Made by a program: the position numbers and the translations under genes
Part shown: in pieces, positions 37,453 to 45,332 of the stretch
Layout: the number at the start of each line of letters is the position of its first letter
Numbering within the stretch: position 1 is the first letter of the stretch
Assembly (NCBI RefSeq): GCF_001584185.1
Contig: NZ_CP013234.1
Location: forward strand, 1,240,001-1,304,000
Direction of reading: 5' to 3'
From: Collimonas pratensis
Lineage (GTDB): Bacteria; Pseudomonadota; Gammaproteobacteria; Burkholderiales; Burkholderiaceae_D
Length of the DNA: 64,000 nucleotides
The notes under the pieces: generated by a model
The model's input: only the letters and a program-made list of their open reading frames with translations
Told to the model about the DNA's origin: nothing
Databases searched by the model: none

Positions 37453-38528
37453 TCGCGGCTTTCCCGTTCCAGCAGGGCGCGCTTGCGTTCCACTCCCCAG
37501 CGATAGCCCGAGGCGCTGCCATCGCTACGGATCACACGATGGCAGGGAATCGCCACCGCCAGGCTGTTGGCGGCACAGGCTTGCGCCACCGCGCGCACTG
37601 CCTTGGGCGAGCCGATGCGGGCGGCAATTTCAGCATAGCTGGCGGTGCTGCCGGCAGGAATATCGCGCAGTGCCTGCCATACGCGCTGCTGGAAGGCAGT
37701 GCCGCGCACATCCAGCGGCAGATCGAGGCCGAGGGCGGGCGCTTCGATGAAGCCGACTACCTGTGCCACCAGTTGTTCGAAATCGCGATCGGCGCCGATC
37801 AGGTGGGCGTGCGGGAATTTATCCTGCAAGTCGTGCGCCAGCGCGTTCGGGTCGTCGCCGAGAAAGATGGCGCAGACGCCGCGCTCGCTTTGCGCCACCA
37901 GGATCGCACCGAGCGAGCATTGGCCGATGGCGAAGCGGATCTCGGTATTGGCGCCGCCGGCGCGATAGTCGGTGGGCGTCATGCCCAGCACTTTTCCCGA
38001 GGCTTCGTAGAAGCGGCTATTCGAATTGAAACCGGCGTCGTAGATGGCTTCGGTGACGGAATGGCTGTGGCTCAGATGATCGCGCACTTTCCTAGCCCGG
38101 TTGGCGTCGGCATAGCCTTTCGGCGTCAGGCCGGTGACCGCTTTGAATACGCGGTGGAAGTGATACAGGCTGAGGCCGGCATCGGCCGCCAGCGTTTCCA
38201 GGCTGGGCAGTTCCAGCGCCGTCTCTATGCTACGGCAGGCGGCAGCGACCAGTTCGGCGTGCTGGGTGGCGACGGTGGTCTGGTCGGCGCCGCGCTTGCT
38301 AGGCCGGTAGCCGGCCGCTTCGGCCGCTGCCGGAGTATCGAAAAATTCGACGTTTTCCGGCCGCGGCAAGCGGGTCGGGCTGCTGGGCCGGCAATATACG
38401 CCGGTGGTTTTAACGGCATAGACAAACAGTTTGTCGGCAGACGGATCCCTGGCCAGCACGGCGCGCCAGCGTGGGTCGCGTTCCGCGCTTTGTGCAGCGG
38501 TGTGTTGATGTGGTGTCAGCGTTCGCAT
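37449..38528 (-). CDS. ada: Ada: O6-methylguanine-DNA methyltransferase and transcription activator
   Basis: The 359-residue protein has an AdaA-type N-domain, an AraC-type helix-turn-helix (about 90-180) and a C-terminal methyltransferase. The C-terminal acceptor Cys is in IPCHRVIRSDG. In the N-domain, VYCRPSSPTR and GYRPSKRG replace the canonical CRPSC and RPCKRC. The phosphotriester-acceptor Cys is kept but the three other zinc ligands are Ser, Ser and Gly. All three codons are one base from TGC. The normal switch (a methylated zinc site) may therefore work differently. An Ada box precedes the gene. Confidence 0.92.
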   Translation of the reverse strand: MRTLTPHQHTAAQSAERDPRWRAVLARDPSADKLFVYAVKTTGVYCRPSSPTRLPRPENVEFFDTPAAAEAAGYRPSKRGADQTTVATQHAELVAAACRSIETALELPSLETLAADAGLSLYHFHRVFKAVTGLTPKGYADANRARKVRDHLSHSHSVTEAIYDAGFNSNSRFYEASGKVLGMTPTDYRAGGANTEIRFAIGQCSLGAILVAQSERGVCAIFLGDDPNALAHDLQDKFPHAHLIGADRDFEQLVAQVVGFIEAPALGLDLPLDVRGTAFQQRVWQALRDIPAGSTASYAEIAARIGSPKAVRAVAQACAANSLAVAIPCHRVIRSDGSASGYRWGVERKRALLERESRD

Positions 38529-38558
38529 ATCGGCTTCCGGTTGGATTGGTGTAGCTCT

Positions 38559-38608
38559 ACTTTAGCCATGCATTAGGCTGGCTACACTCCGAGTCTTGCT
38601 TTCAAATT
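38559..38608 (-). promoter_or_regulatory. Ada box and promoter of ada
   Basis: On the minus strand the Ada site AAT-TTGAAA-GCAA (38608-38596) matches the E. coli consensus AAT-N6-GCAA. A TAAAGT -10 box (38564-38559) lies 31 bases after it, with a weak GTGTAG at -35. Transcription would start near 38552, about 24 bases before the ATG. The weak -35 fits an activator-dependent promoter. Confidence 0.8.
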
Positions 38609-39276
38609 CAAATAATCTGTTCAGCGGCAGGAGTTTTCGGCAGGCGCCACAGATACCAGGATGCCACGGTGCGATAAGGGCTCCAGGCCTGGCCGATGTC
38701 GATGATCTGTTTTCTGGTCGGCGTCTGTTCCAGGTTTTTCAGGCGGCGATAACCTTCGCGCACGCCGAAATCGTCGGCCGGCAAGATGTCCGAACGTTCC
38801 AGCGTGTAGATCAGCAGCATCTCTACGGTCCAGCGGCCGACGCCGCGCAAGGGCAGCAACCTGTCGATCAGTGCTTCGTCGCTCATTTTCAGCGCTTCCT
38901 TGCGTACCGGAACCACACCGTCCAGCGCTGCTTGCGCGATGCCGTGGATGGTCGCGATTTTGTTGGCGGAAAATCCGCAGCCGCGCAATGTGGCGACGTC
39001 GGTAGCCAGCAGTTGTTGCGCCGTCGGGAAGTTGTTTTCGCCCTGGTCGCCATACAAGGCTAGCATGCGCCCGAGGATGGCGTCGCCGGCGCGCACGTGC
39101 AGTTGCTGATAAGCGATCGCGCGCACCAAGGCTTGATAGGGTTCGCGCGCCGGCTTGGCGGCGTGGCGGCAGGGACCGATGGTGGCGATGTGGCGCGCCC
39201 AGTCCTGGTCCAGCCCCGACAGGAAAGCTTCTGCGCGGCGATAAGCGGTTTCCGAAATATCGGCGGCGATCTTCAT
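38608..39276 (-). CDS. alkA: DNA-3-methyladenine glycosylase (AlkA type)
   Basis: A helix-hairpin-helix glycosylase that excises alkylated purines. The 222-residue protein is shorter than E. coli AlkA (282) and lacks that enzyme's N-terminal domain. It has the HhH LLPLRGVGRWTVEMLL and the catalytic Asp in LPADDFGVREGYRRL. Its start shares one base with the alkB stop (TGATG), so the two are coupled. Ada box control of the whole operon is expected. Confidence 0.92.
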   Translation of the reverse strand: MKIAADISETAYRRAEAFLSGLDQDWARHIATIGPCRHAAKPAREPYQALVRAIAYQQLHVRAGDAILGRMLALYGDQGENNFPTAQQLLATDVATLRGCGFSANKIATIHGIAQAALDGVVPVRKEALKMSDEALIDRLLPLRGVGRWTVEMLLIYTLERSDILPADDFGVREGYRRLKNLEQTPTRKQIIDIGQAWSPYRTVASWYLWRLPKTPAAEQII

Positions 39277-39929
39277 CAGGCTACCTTGCGAAATGTGAGG
39301 TTGATGCGCTGCCGGCCCAGCAAGGGATGCTCGGCTTCCTTCAGCGGCAGTATGCCGTGAAAGCGTAAACGGTCAGGGCCGCCCCACACCACGACATCGC
39401 CATGGAACAGCGGCACGCGGGCAGCCTTGTCGCTGCGCTCATTGCCGCCGAACAGGAACATCGCCGGAACGCCGAGCGACACCGAGACAATCGGCGCGTC
39501 ATAGTCTAGTTCATCCTTGTCCTGGTGCAGGGTCAGTCTGGTTCCCGGCGCATAGCGGTTGATCAGGCAAGCCTCGGGCATGAAGTTATCGTAGCCGGCC
39601 TGCGCGGCGGCGCTTTGCGCCAATTGCAGGAAGCTGGGCGGCATTGGTGGCCAGTGCCGGCCGTTATCCGGATCGATGGCGCTGTAGCGATAGCCGCGGC
39701 GGTCGCTGGTCCAGCCGAGGGCGCCGCAACAGGTCATGGCGACCGACATGCGGAAGCCGCCCGGCGTCACCAGATGGCGGAATGGCGAGGCGTGCTCGAT
39801 CAGCGCCAGCGCCGGCAGCAATTGCGGCACGCAGGGCAGGGCGAAGGCGCGCAGGACGAACGCGCCCGAGGCCAGCTGTTCCTGGCGCTGTTCGGTCGGT
39901 TCCAGCGCATCAAATAAATCGAGAGTCAT
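39276..39929 (-). CDS. alkB: Alkylated DNA repair dioxygenase AlkB
   Basis: An Fe(II)/2-oxoglutarate enzyme that removes methyl groups from 1-methyladenine and 3-methylcytosine. The 217 residues carry the HxD motif in LTLHQDKDELD, the distal His in RLRFHGI, and Arg residues in GRQRINLTFR. The alkB frame overlaps alkA by one base and follows the 2OG oxygenase by nine bases. All belong to one operon controlled by an Ada box. Confidence 0.94.
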   Translation of the reverse strand: MTLDLFDALEPTEQRQEQLASGAFVLRAFALPCVPQLLPALALIEHASPFRHLVTPGGFRMSVAMTCCGALGWTSDRRGYRYSAIDPDNGRHWPPMPPSFLQLAQSAAAQAGYDNFMPEACLINRYAPGTRLTLHQDKDELDYDAPIVSVSLGVPAMFLFGGNERSDKAARVPLFHGDVVVWGGPDRLRFHGILPLKEAEHPLLGRQRINLTFRKVA

Positions 39930-39938
39930 ACTGTTTCT

Positions 39939-40679
39939 TCATTGAGCGTCGTGAAAAATCACGCCTAAGGTGTGGCGTGTGCCGGAACGGATGCGGCTGA
40001 CGCCATGCCGTAAATTTACCCTATATGCGCCGCGCTGGCCTTGCAGCGGGCGATTGTGGACCGCGAAGATCACGGCATCGCCTCTGGTCAGCGGCACCAC
40101 TTCCGCACGCGACTGCATGCGCGGCCGCTGTTCGGTCATCACGAACTCGCCGCCGCTGAAATCCTGCCCCGGCTGCGACAGCAGGATCGCCACCTGCAGG
40201 GGGAACACATGTTCGCCATACAAATCCTGATGCAGGCAGTTGTAGTCGCCGGCGCCATATTGCAGCATCAGCGGCGTCGGCCGCAACTGGCCCGCGACAT
40301 GGCAGCGAGCGATGAAATCGGCATGCTGCTGCGGGAACCTGGTATCGATATGCATGCTGGCGTGCCAGCGGTTGGCAAGCGGCGCCAGCCTTGGATATAG
40401 CAGTTGGCGTAAGTCGCCGATCAGGTCGGGCAGCGGATAGCTGAAATACTGATATTCGCCGCGGCCGAAGCCGTGCCGTTCCATCACGACGCGGCTGCGG
40501 AACAGATCCTTGCGGGCGTACAGCGCAATCAGCGCCTGGCATTCTGCCGGCGTCAGCAGCTGCGTAAGCAGTGCATTGCCGTAACTGTCCAGGTCGTGCG
40601 CGATGCCATGCCAGTCTGCGCCGCTGATCCGTTCTGCGATGGTTTCCTGGCTGCCGAGCGTTGCGCGCACTGTGTCCAT
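39939..40679 (-). CDS. 2OG-Fe(II) oxygenase heading the alkB-alkA operon
   Basis: A 246-residue 2-oxoglutarate oxygenase related to prolyl-hydroxylase-type enzymes. The HxD motif is in CLHQDLYGEHVFPLQ. The later His and Arg are in LRHGVSRIRSGTRHTLGVIF. The substrate is not known. Its position as first gene in an Ada-regulated operon with alkB and alkA suggests a role in alkylation damage, which is inferred from context. GGAGAAAACG before ATG 40679 supports the start. Confidence 0.85.
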   Translation of the reverse strand: MDTVRATLGSQETIAERISGADWHGIAHDLDSYGNALLTQLLTPAECQALIALYARKDLFRSRVVMERHGFGRGEYQYFSYPLPDLIGDLRQLLYPRLAPLANRWHASMHIDTRFPQQHADFIARCHVAGQLRPTPLMLQYGAGDYNCLHQDLYGEHVFPLQVAILLSQPGQDFSGGEFVMTEQRPRMQSRAEVVPLTRGDAVIFAVHNRPLQGQRGAYRVNLRHGVSRIRSGTRHTLGVIFHDAQ

Positions 40680-40709
40680 CGTTTTCTCCGTATCGGTTTG
40701 ACTGCTGCC

Positions 40710-40759
40710 AGTGTAGGTAGTTGGCGCTGACGTTGCACCCCGACTCTTGCGGTCAAATT
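40710..40759 (-). promoter_or_regulatory. Ada box and promoter of the oxygenase-alkB-alkA operon
   Basis: On the minus strand AAT-TTGACC-GCAA (40759-40747) matches the Ada consensus. A TACACT -10 box (40715-40710) lies 31 bases after it, with a weak GTGCAA at -35. The predicted start near 40703 is 24 bases before the ATG. The site, the spacing and the bases GAxTCGGxGTG after the site match those of the ada promoter. Confidence 0.82.
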
Positions 40760-40915
40760 CGGTGAAATGCCTGGTTTCTGTGAATTGCTGCTGAGTAGGC
40801 ACTAAATTCGCCGTATATTTGATTCCTAATCAAATATGAATTGACGGCACAGCGGTTTTTCTTTGTCTTTGCTGAGTGCAAACTCCATGACGTTAAATTA
40901 CAACAGGAAACCGTC

Positions 40916-42121
40916 ATGCCACTCGCACTCTGGGCGCTCACACTCAGCGCTTTTGCCATAGGAACCACCGAATTCGTGATTGTCGGACTGATTCCCACCA
41001 TCGCCGCCAGCCTTGGCGTCTCTGTTCCATCCGCCGGCCTGCTGGTCAGCCTCTATGCGCTAGGCGTCGCGATTGGCGCGCCGGTGCTTACCGCGCTCAC
41101 CGGCCGTGTGCCGCGCAAACATCTGCTGCTAGGCTTGATGGCGCTGTTCACTATCGGCAACCTGGTGGCGTGGATGGCGCCGGGTTACGAGGCCCTGATG
41201 GCGGCGCGCGTGCTGACCGGCCTGGCGCACGGCGTATTCTTTTCCATCGGCTCAACCATTGCGACCAGCCTGGTGCCCAAGGAGAAGGCCGCCAGCGCGA
41301 TCGCCATCATGTTCACCGGGCTGACCGTGGCGCTGGTCACCGGCGTGCCTCTGGGCACCTGGATCGGCCAGACCTGGGGCTGGCAGTCGACTTTCCTCGC
41401 CGTGTCGCTGTTGGGCGTGATTGCCTTTATCGGCAGCTGGATGCTGGTGCCGAATGATATTGCGGGCAGCAAGCCGGCGTCGCTGCTGACTCAGGCTGCC
41501 GTCCTGAAGAAACCGCGTCTGTTGCTGGTGTATGCGATCACGGCGCTGGGTTACGGCGGCTCTTTTATCGCTTTTACCTATCTCGCACCGATCTTGCAGG
41601 AAATATCAGGATTTTCCGCTTCCACCGTCAGCCTGGTGATGCTGGTATACGGCGTTTCGGTGGCCTTTGGCAATATCTGGGGCGGCAAGTTGGCCGACAG
41701 AAAGGGGCCGATACGCGCCTTGCAAATTGTCTTTGCCATGCTGGCGGTGGTCCTTTTTGTGCTGACATTCACGGCTTCCAATCCATGGCTGGCGGTGCTG
41801 ACAGTGCTGGCATGGGGCGCTTTTGCCTTCGGCAATGTGCCTGGCCTGCAAGTGTATGTCGTACAACAAGCCGAACGGCATGCGCCGCAGGCGGTGGATG
41901 TGGCGTCCGGCCTGAACATTGCGGCATTCAACGTTGGTATCGCGCTGGGCGCCTGGGGCGGCGGCTTGATCGTCAGCCATCTCGGCCTGATGGCGACGCC
42001 CTGGATCGGTGCCATTGTGGTGCTGGGCGCGTTGGGACTGACTTCGCTGGCGGGGCGGCTGGATCGGCGCGACGGGATTGCGCCTATCGTCGGGGTGGGG
42101 CATGCGGTAGCCATGCATTAA
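40916..42121 (+). CDS. MFS transporter (AraJ/YdhP-type efflux)
   Basis: A 401-residue, 12-helix major facilitator with the DHA1 features of the AraJ/YdhP group. The N-terminus is MPLALWALTLSAFAIGTTEF. The motif-A-like segment is GRVPRKHLL and a further loop reads GKLADRKGPIRA. The substrate (sugar, purine or drug) is not predictable. It is divergent from the Ada-regulated operon. ATG 40916 with AGGAAACCGTC upstream is the start. Confidence 0.85.
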   Translation: MPLALWALTLSAFAIGTTEFVIVGLIPTIAASLGVSVPSAGLLVSLYALGVAIGAPVLTALTGRVPRKHLLLGLMALFTIGNLVAWMAPGYEALMAARVLTGLAHGVFFSIGSTIATSLVPKEKAASAIAIMFTGLTVALVTGVPLGTWIGQTWGWQSTFLAVSLLGVIAFIGSWMLVPNDIAGSKPASLLTQAAVLKKPRLLLVYAITALGYGGSFIAFTYLAPILQEISGFSASTVSLVMLVYGVSVAFGNIWGGKLADRKGPIRALQIVFAMLAVVLFVLTFTASNPWLAVLTVLAWGAFAFGNVPGLQVYVVQQAERHAPQAVDVASGLNIAAFNVGIALGAWGGGLIVSHLGLMATPWIGAIVVLGALGLTSLAGRLDRRDGIAPIVGVGHAVAMH

Positions 42122-42257
42122 TGACGTAAGTTTTGGCTTGCTTTGCTGGAACGAGGATACCGGTCGTGCTTGGATGATTTACAGTTGGGCGTCAGTTCGC
42201 ACCATCGTCGTTTTTACAGAGCGACTCTACCCATCTGGTAAATCACTTCATTTGCAC

Positions 42258-42276
42258 TATACGCCATTGGCGTATA
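42258..42276 (+). promoter_or_regulatory. Operator of the RelE/NadS-type module
   Basis: TATACGCCA and TGGCGTATA form a perfect inverted repeat around one base. A TATATT (42273-42278) overlaps it as a -10 box. The predicted start would fall at the ATG of the toxin (42285), so the mRNA may be leaderless. This placement suits autorepression by the helix-turn-helix antitoxin. Confidence 0.65.
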
Positions 42277-42284
42277 TTATTGTA

Positions 42285-42596
42285 ATGGAATTCATTGAAA
42301 CGCCTACTTTTACCTGCATGATCACAGCCTTGCTCGCTGATGACGAGTATCTAGGATTGCAAACTGTGCTGGTGCAGGACCCGTCTTGCGGGGATGTCAT
42401 TAAAAATGGCGGTGGTATCCGTAAAATGCGCTATGCAGCGCAAGGACGTGGCAAGAGCGGAGGAATCAGGGTGATCTATTATTGGATCAAGGACGAGCAT
42501 CAGATTTATACGCTGGTGGCCTATCCAAAGGCTAGGAAGGACACGCTATCCGATAGGGAGGTCGCTATCTTGCGGGAGTTTGTGAAGGAGTTGTAA
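42285..42596 (+). CDS. RelE/ParE-family toxin
   Basis: A 103-residue toxin of the RelE/HigB fold with GGIRKMRYAAQGRGKSGGIR followed by VIYYW. Toxins of this type cleave mRNA on the ribosome. The gene lacks a Shine-Dalgarno sequence and begins at the predicted transcription start. It precedes the antitoxin, the order typical of HigBA and RelE-NadS pairs. The spacing to the antitoxin is two bases. Confidence 0.82.
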   Translation: MEFIETPTFTCMITALLADDEYLGLQTVLVQDPSCGDVIKNGGGIRKMRYAAQGRGKSGGIRVIYYWIKDEHQIYTLVAYPKARKDTLSDREVAILREFVKEL

Positions 42597-42598
42597 AT

Positions 42599-42889
42599 AT
42601 GGAAAATGCACTTTTTGAAGATCTCCTGCAGAGCCTGAAAGAGGCAAAGGCGATATCCAAGGGCAAGCTTGAACCATCGCGCCGATTCGAGATGTTGTCT
42701 ACGGACGTGAAAGCCGTCCGTGAGCAAATTGGTTTGTCTCAGAGTGAGTTTGCCAAGCTGATGCGAGTGAGCATCAAGACTTTGCAGAACTGGGAGCAGC
42801 ATCGTCGGAGCCCGACTGGCCCGGCCGCAGCGTTGCTCAAAATTGTGGCGGCGGCGCCGGAGGTTGCGCTTCGGTCCTTGCATGGCTGA
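42599..42889 (+). CDS. NadS/HigA-type antitoxin (helix-turn-helix)
   Basis: A 96-residue Xre-type DNA-binding antitoxin. The helix-turn-helix is at about residues 40-80 (VREQIGLSQSEFAKLMRVSIKTLQNWE). The NadS-like N-terminal segment holds SLKEAKAISKGKLEPSRRFEM. It should neutralise the RelE-type toxin and repress the operator upstream of it. Confidence 0.87.
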   Translation: MENALFEDLLQSLKEAKAISKGKLEPSRRFEMLSTDVKAVREQIGLSQSEFAKLMRVSIKTLQNWEQHRRSPTGPAAALLKIVAAAPEVALRSLHG

Positions 42890-43277
42890 GATTCGGTAGC
42901 GTATTTTCACCGGCTGTAGGTAGGACAAATATCGCAATGATATTTTAGCGCAGCTAAGATAGTCTCCCCAATATTCAGTAATATTGCCAAATAGATATTT
43001 TTTTCTTTGGTGATCTAACTTCATAATTCATCGTATTAGCGAAATTCTACCGTCGCGAACGCTTGTACTCTGTGGTCCGCTAAACGAGGTCAGAATGAAG
43101 TTTCGGCGATGAGGCCTGCCGAAAGTTCACTGACTCCGGTTGGCTCACGCCTTAGTCCGCTTAGCTCGGTTGGCGATGATTTCGGCTGATCGCTGGCTGT
43201 GGTAATCCTGGCCTTGCCAAATTTCTAGAATTACTGCACTATTGGTCTTGATTTTTAATAATCCTTTACTGAACACC
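42890..43277. other. Gap between the toxin-antitoxin pair and the aroG leader
   Basis: No protein-coding frame or RNA gene is convincing in these 390 bases. It is AT-richer than the neighbouring genes. The aroG transcript should start somewhere near its right end, but I see no clean -35/-10 pair. Confidence 0.4.
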
Positions 43278-43358
43278 ATGACTTTCGCACGCGCTTACTT
43301 CTTTTTTTACTTTAGCTATTCCAGCCCCACGGCGGTGAAAAGCGGTAAGCGTTCGTAA
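43278..43358 (+). CDS. Phe/Tyr-rich leader peptide of aroG
   Basis: A 26-codon frame begins MTFARAYFFFYFSYSSP and ends in TAA at 43356-43358. Five Phe and three Tyr codons lie in residues 3-14, the pattern of attenuator leader peptides such as PheL. It ends 25 bases before the terminator hairpin and about 85 bases before aroG. Too short for ordinary gene finding. Aromatic-residue supply would control ribosome stalling here. Confidence 0.82.
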   Translation: MTFARAYFFFYFSYSSPTAVKSGKRS

Positions 43359-43410
43359 GTAAAGAGCAAACCGAAATTTCTAAAAAACCGCCAGCGATGG
43401 CGGTTTTTTT
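43292..43410 (+). promoter_or_regulatory. Transcription attenuator of aroG
   Basis: Segment 1 CGCTTAC (43292-43298, inside the leader) pairs with GTAAGCG (43345-43351). Within the loop so formed, GGCGGT (43331-43336) can instead pair with ACCGCC (43387-43392), forming an antiterminator. ACCGCC otherwise pairs with GGCGGT (43399-43404) to make a terminator stem followed by seven T. Stalling at the Phe/Tyr codons covers segment 1 and frees the antiterminator. Confidence 0.75.
43383..43410 (+). terminator. Attenuator terminator hairpin before aroG
   Basis: AAAACCGCC pairs with GGCGGTTTT around six bases and is followed by a T-run. It lies 34 bases ahead of the aroG ATG. Confidence 0.88.
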
Positions 43411-43443
43411 ATACCCAGTCACTTTATGAGCCAGGAGAAAAAC

Positions 43444-44511
43444 ATGCTACGCACCGACGATCTGCGCATACGAGAAATGAAAGAACTAGTTCCACCCTCG
43501 CATTTGATCCGCGAATTCGGCTGCTCCGAGAAAGTGGCGGAAACTGCCGCCAATTCCCGGATTGCCTTGCATCGCATCTTGCACGGCCAGGATGACCGCC
43601 TGATGGTGGTGATCGGGCCCTGCTCGATCCACGATACCAAAGCGGCAATGGAATACGCCGGCCGCCTGATCGGCGAGCGCGAACGTTTCAAGGGCGAGCT
43701 GGAAATCGTCATGCGCGTGTACTTCGAAAAGCCGCGCACCACGGTCGGCTGGAAGGGCTTGATCAACGATCCCTACATGGACAACAGCTTCCGCATCAAC
43801 GACGGCCTGCGCATGGCGCGCGAGCTGCTGCTGAACATCAACGAACTGGGTCTGCCGGCCGGCACCGAATTCCTGGACGTGATCAGCCCGCAATACATTG
43901 CCGACCTGATCAGCTGGGGTGCGATCGGCGCCCGCACCACCGAATCGCAGGTGCATCGCGAACTGGCGTCCGGCCTGTCATGCCCGGTCGGGTTCAAGAA
44001 CGGCACCGACGGCAACATCAAGATCGCCGTGGATGCGATCAAGGCTGCTTCCCAGCCGCATCATTTCCTGTCGGTGACCAAGGGCGGCCACTCTGCGATC
44101 GTATCGACCAACGGCAATGAAGACTGCCATATCATCCTGCGCGGCGGCAAGGCGCCGAACTACGATGCGGCCAGCGTGGATGCGGCGTGCAAGGATATCG
44201 CCAGCAGCGGCCTGGCTTCGCGCCTGATGATCGATGCTTCGCACGCCAACAGCTCGAAGAAGCCGGAAAACCAGATTCCGGTATGCGCCGATATCGGCCG
44301 CCAGATTGCTGCCGGCGACGGCCGCATTGTCGGCGTCATGGTCGAATCGCATTTGATTGCGGGCCGCCAGGATCTGGTGCCGGGCAAGGAACTGGTATAT
44401 GGCCAGTCGGTGACCGACGGCTGCATCAATTGGGATGAAAGCGTGGCAGTGCTGGAAGACCTCGCGGCCTCAGTGCGGCAGCGTCGCCTGCTGAACGCTA
44501 GCCCGGCCTAA
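43444..44511 (+). CDS. aroG: 3-Deoxy-7-phosphoheptulonate (DAHP) synthase, type I
   Basis: First step of the shikimate pathway: condenses phosphoenolpyruvate and erythrose 4-phosphate to DAHP. The 355 residues match AroF/G/H-type enzymes, with VIGPCSIHDTKAAMEYAG, GWKGLINDP (PEP/E4P site) and NSSKKPENQ. ATG 43444 has GGAG seven bases upstream; ATG 43426, six codons earlier, is poorly spaced. Isoenzyme type (Phe- or Tyr-sensitive) cannot be set from sequence, though the leader suggests Phe or Tyr control. Confidence 0.95.
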   Translation: MLRTDDLRIREMKELVPPSHLIREFGCSEKVAETAANSRIALHRILHGQDDRLMVVIGPCSIHDTKAAMEYAGRLIGERERFKGELEIVMRVYFEKPRTTVGWKGLINDPYMDNSFRINDGLRMARELLLNINELGLPAGTEFLDVISPQYIADLISWGAIGARTTESQVHRELASGLSCPVGFKNGTDGNIKIAVDAIKAASQPHHFLSVTKGGHSAIVSTNGNEDCHIILRGGKAPNYDAASVDAACKDIASSGLASRLMIDASHANSSKKPENQIPVCADIGRQIAAGDGRIVGVMVESHLIAGRQDLVPGKELVYGQSVTDGCINWDESVAVLEDLAASVRQRRLLNASPA

Positions 44512-44577
44512 GCAATAGTAGTTTGGGAGGATCGGGTCAGGCTGCGCCAACCCGATCCGATCTGGCGCAAAGCAGTA

Positions 44578-45219
44578 TCAGAAGCGCTTGGTTAGCACCA
44601 TCATCTCGCCTTCGCGCCGCATCTCGGTGCGGTTCAGGAAAGACATGCCGAGCAGGGCGAACGGCAAGCCGCTTTCCTGCACCAGGGCATCGACCTGGTT
44701 CATTTCAATATCGCCGATCTTGACCGTATTCAGCTTGACCATATAGGCTGGCGCCGGGCCGTTGGCGGTATTGACCGTGATCATCCGGCCCTGTTTGTAA
44801 TTGACCCCCATCCTGGCCGCATCCGATGCCGGCAGCGCAATCATGGTGGCGCCGGTATCGACCAGCATGGTCATCATGGCGCCGTTGATCTGGGCGTCGG
44901 CGACGAAATGGCCTTGCGGATTGACCTTCAGGGTGACGCTGGAAGTCGCGCCCGGCATACTGCGGCTGACGTATTCGCCGATGCCGATCACTTGCCGCTT
45001 GCCTTTGACTTCCAGTGTGGCGCTGCTGCCGTTGGCCTCCACCAGCTTAACGTCGTCGGTGACCTTGCTGCCGACCGAATAAGTCTTCGGCGAGGAGCCA
45101 TCGATCACCAGGACGGCTTTACCCGGAAACAGGCCGACCACGCCAATATCGGAAGCTTGCGCCGCAGGGGCGAGGGAGGCAGATAACAACAGGCTGGTGA
45201 TCAAAACAAACGGGCGCAT
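44578..45219 (-). CDS. Exported retropepsin-like aspartic protease
   Basis: A 213-residue protein with an N-terminal signal peptide (MRPFVLITSLLLSASLAPAA) and a TIGR02281-type retropepsin domain. The active-site motif is MLVDTGATMIALP near residue 118, and LLGMSFLNR is the second conserved segment. Each monomer gives one Asp, so it should act as a dimer. The substrate is unknown. It is convergent with aroG and is separated from it by about 65 bases. Confidence 0.85.
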   Translation of the reverse strand: MRPFVLITSLLLSASLAPAAQASDIGVVGLFPGKAVLVIDGSSPKTYSVGSKVTDDVKLVEANGSSATLEVKGKRQVIGIGEYVSRSMPGATSSVTLKVNPQGHFVADAQINGAMMTMLVDTGATMIALPASDAARMGVNYKQGRMITVNTANGPAPAYMVKLNTVKIGDIEMNQVDALVQESGLPFALLGMSFLNRTEMRREGEMMVLTKRF

Positions 45220-45332
45220 GGAAGTCCGGCTTTCCTGACAAGGGGTTGAGGTAGCGCCGCGGGCCGTGCAACATGTTGAACGGCTGGCAACAGCAGGTGA
45301 TGGTAACCCTGTCTGTTGCCAAATGCTATTAT

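Noticed and set aside
42890..43277. Possible tRNA or small RNA gene in the gap before the aroG leader
   Set aside because: I could not form a cloverleaf or find a promoter-plus-terminator pair enclosing an RNA, apart from the aroG attenuator itself.
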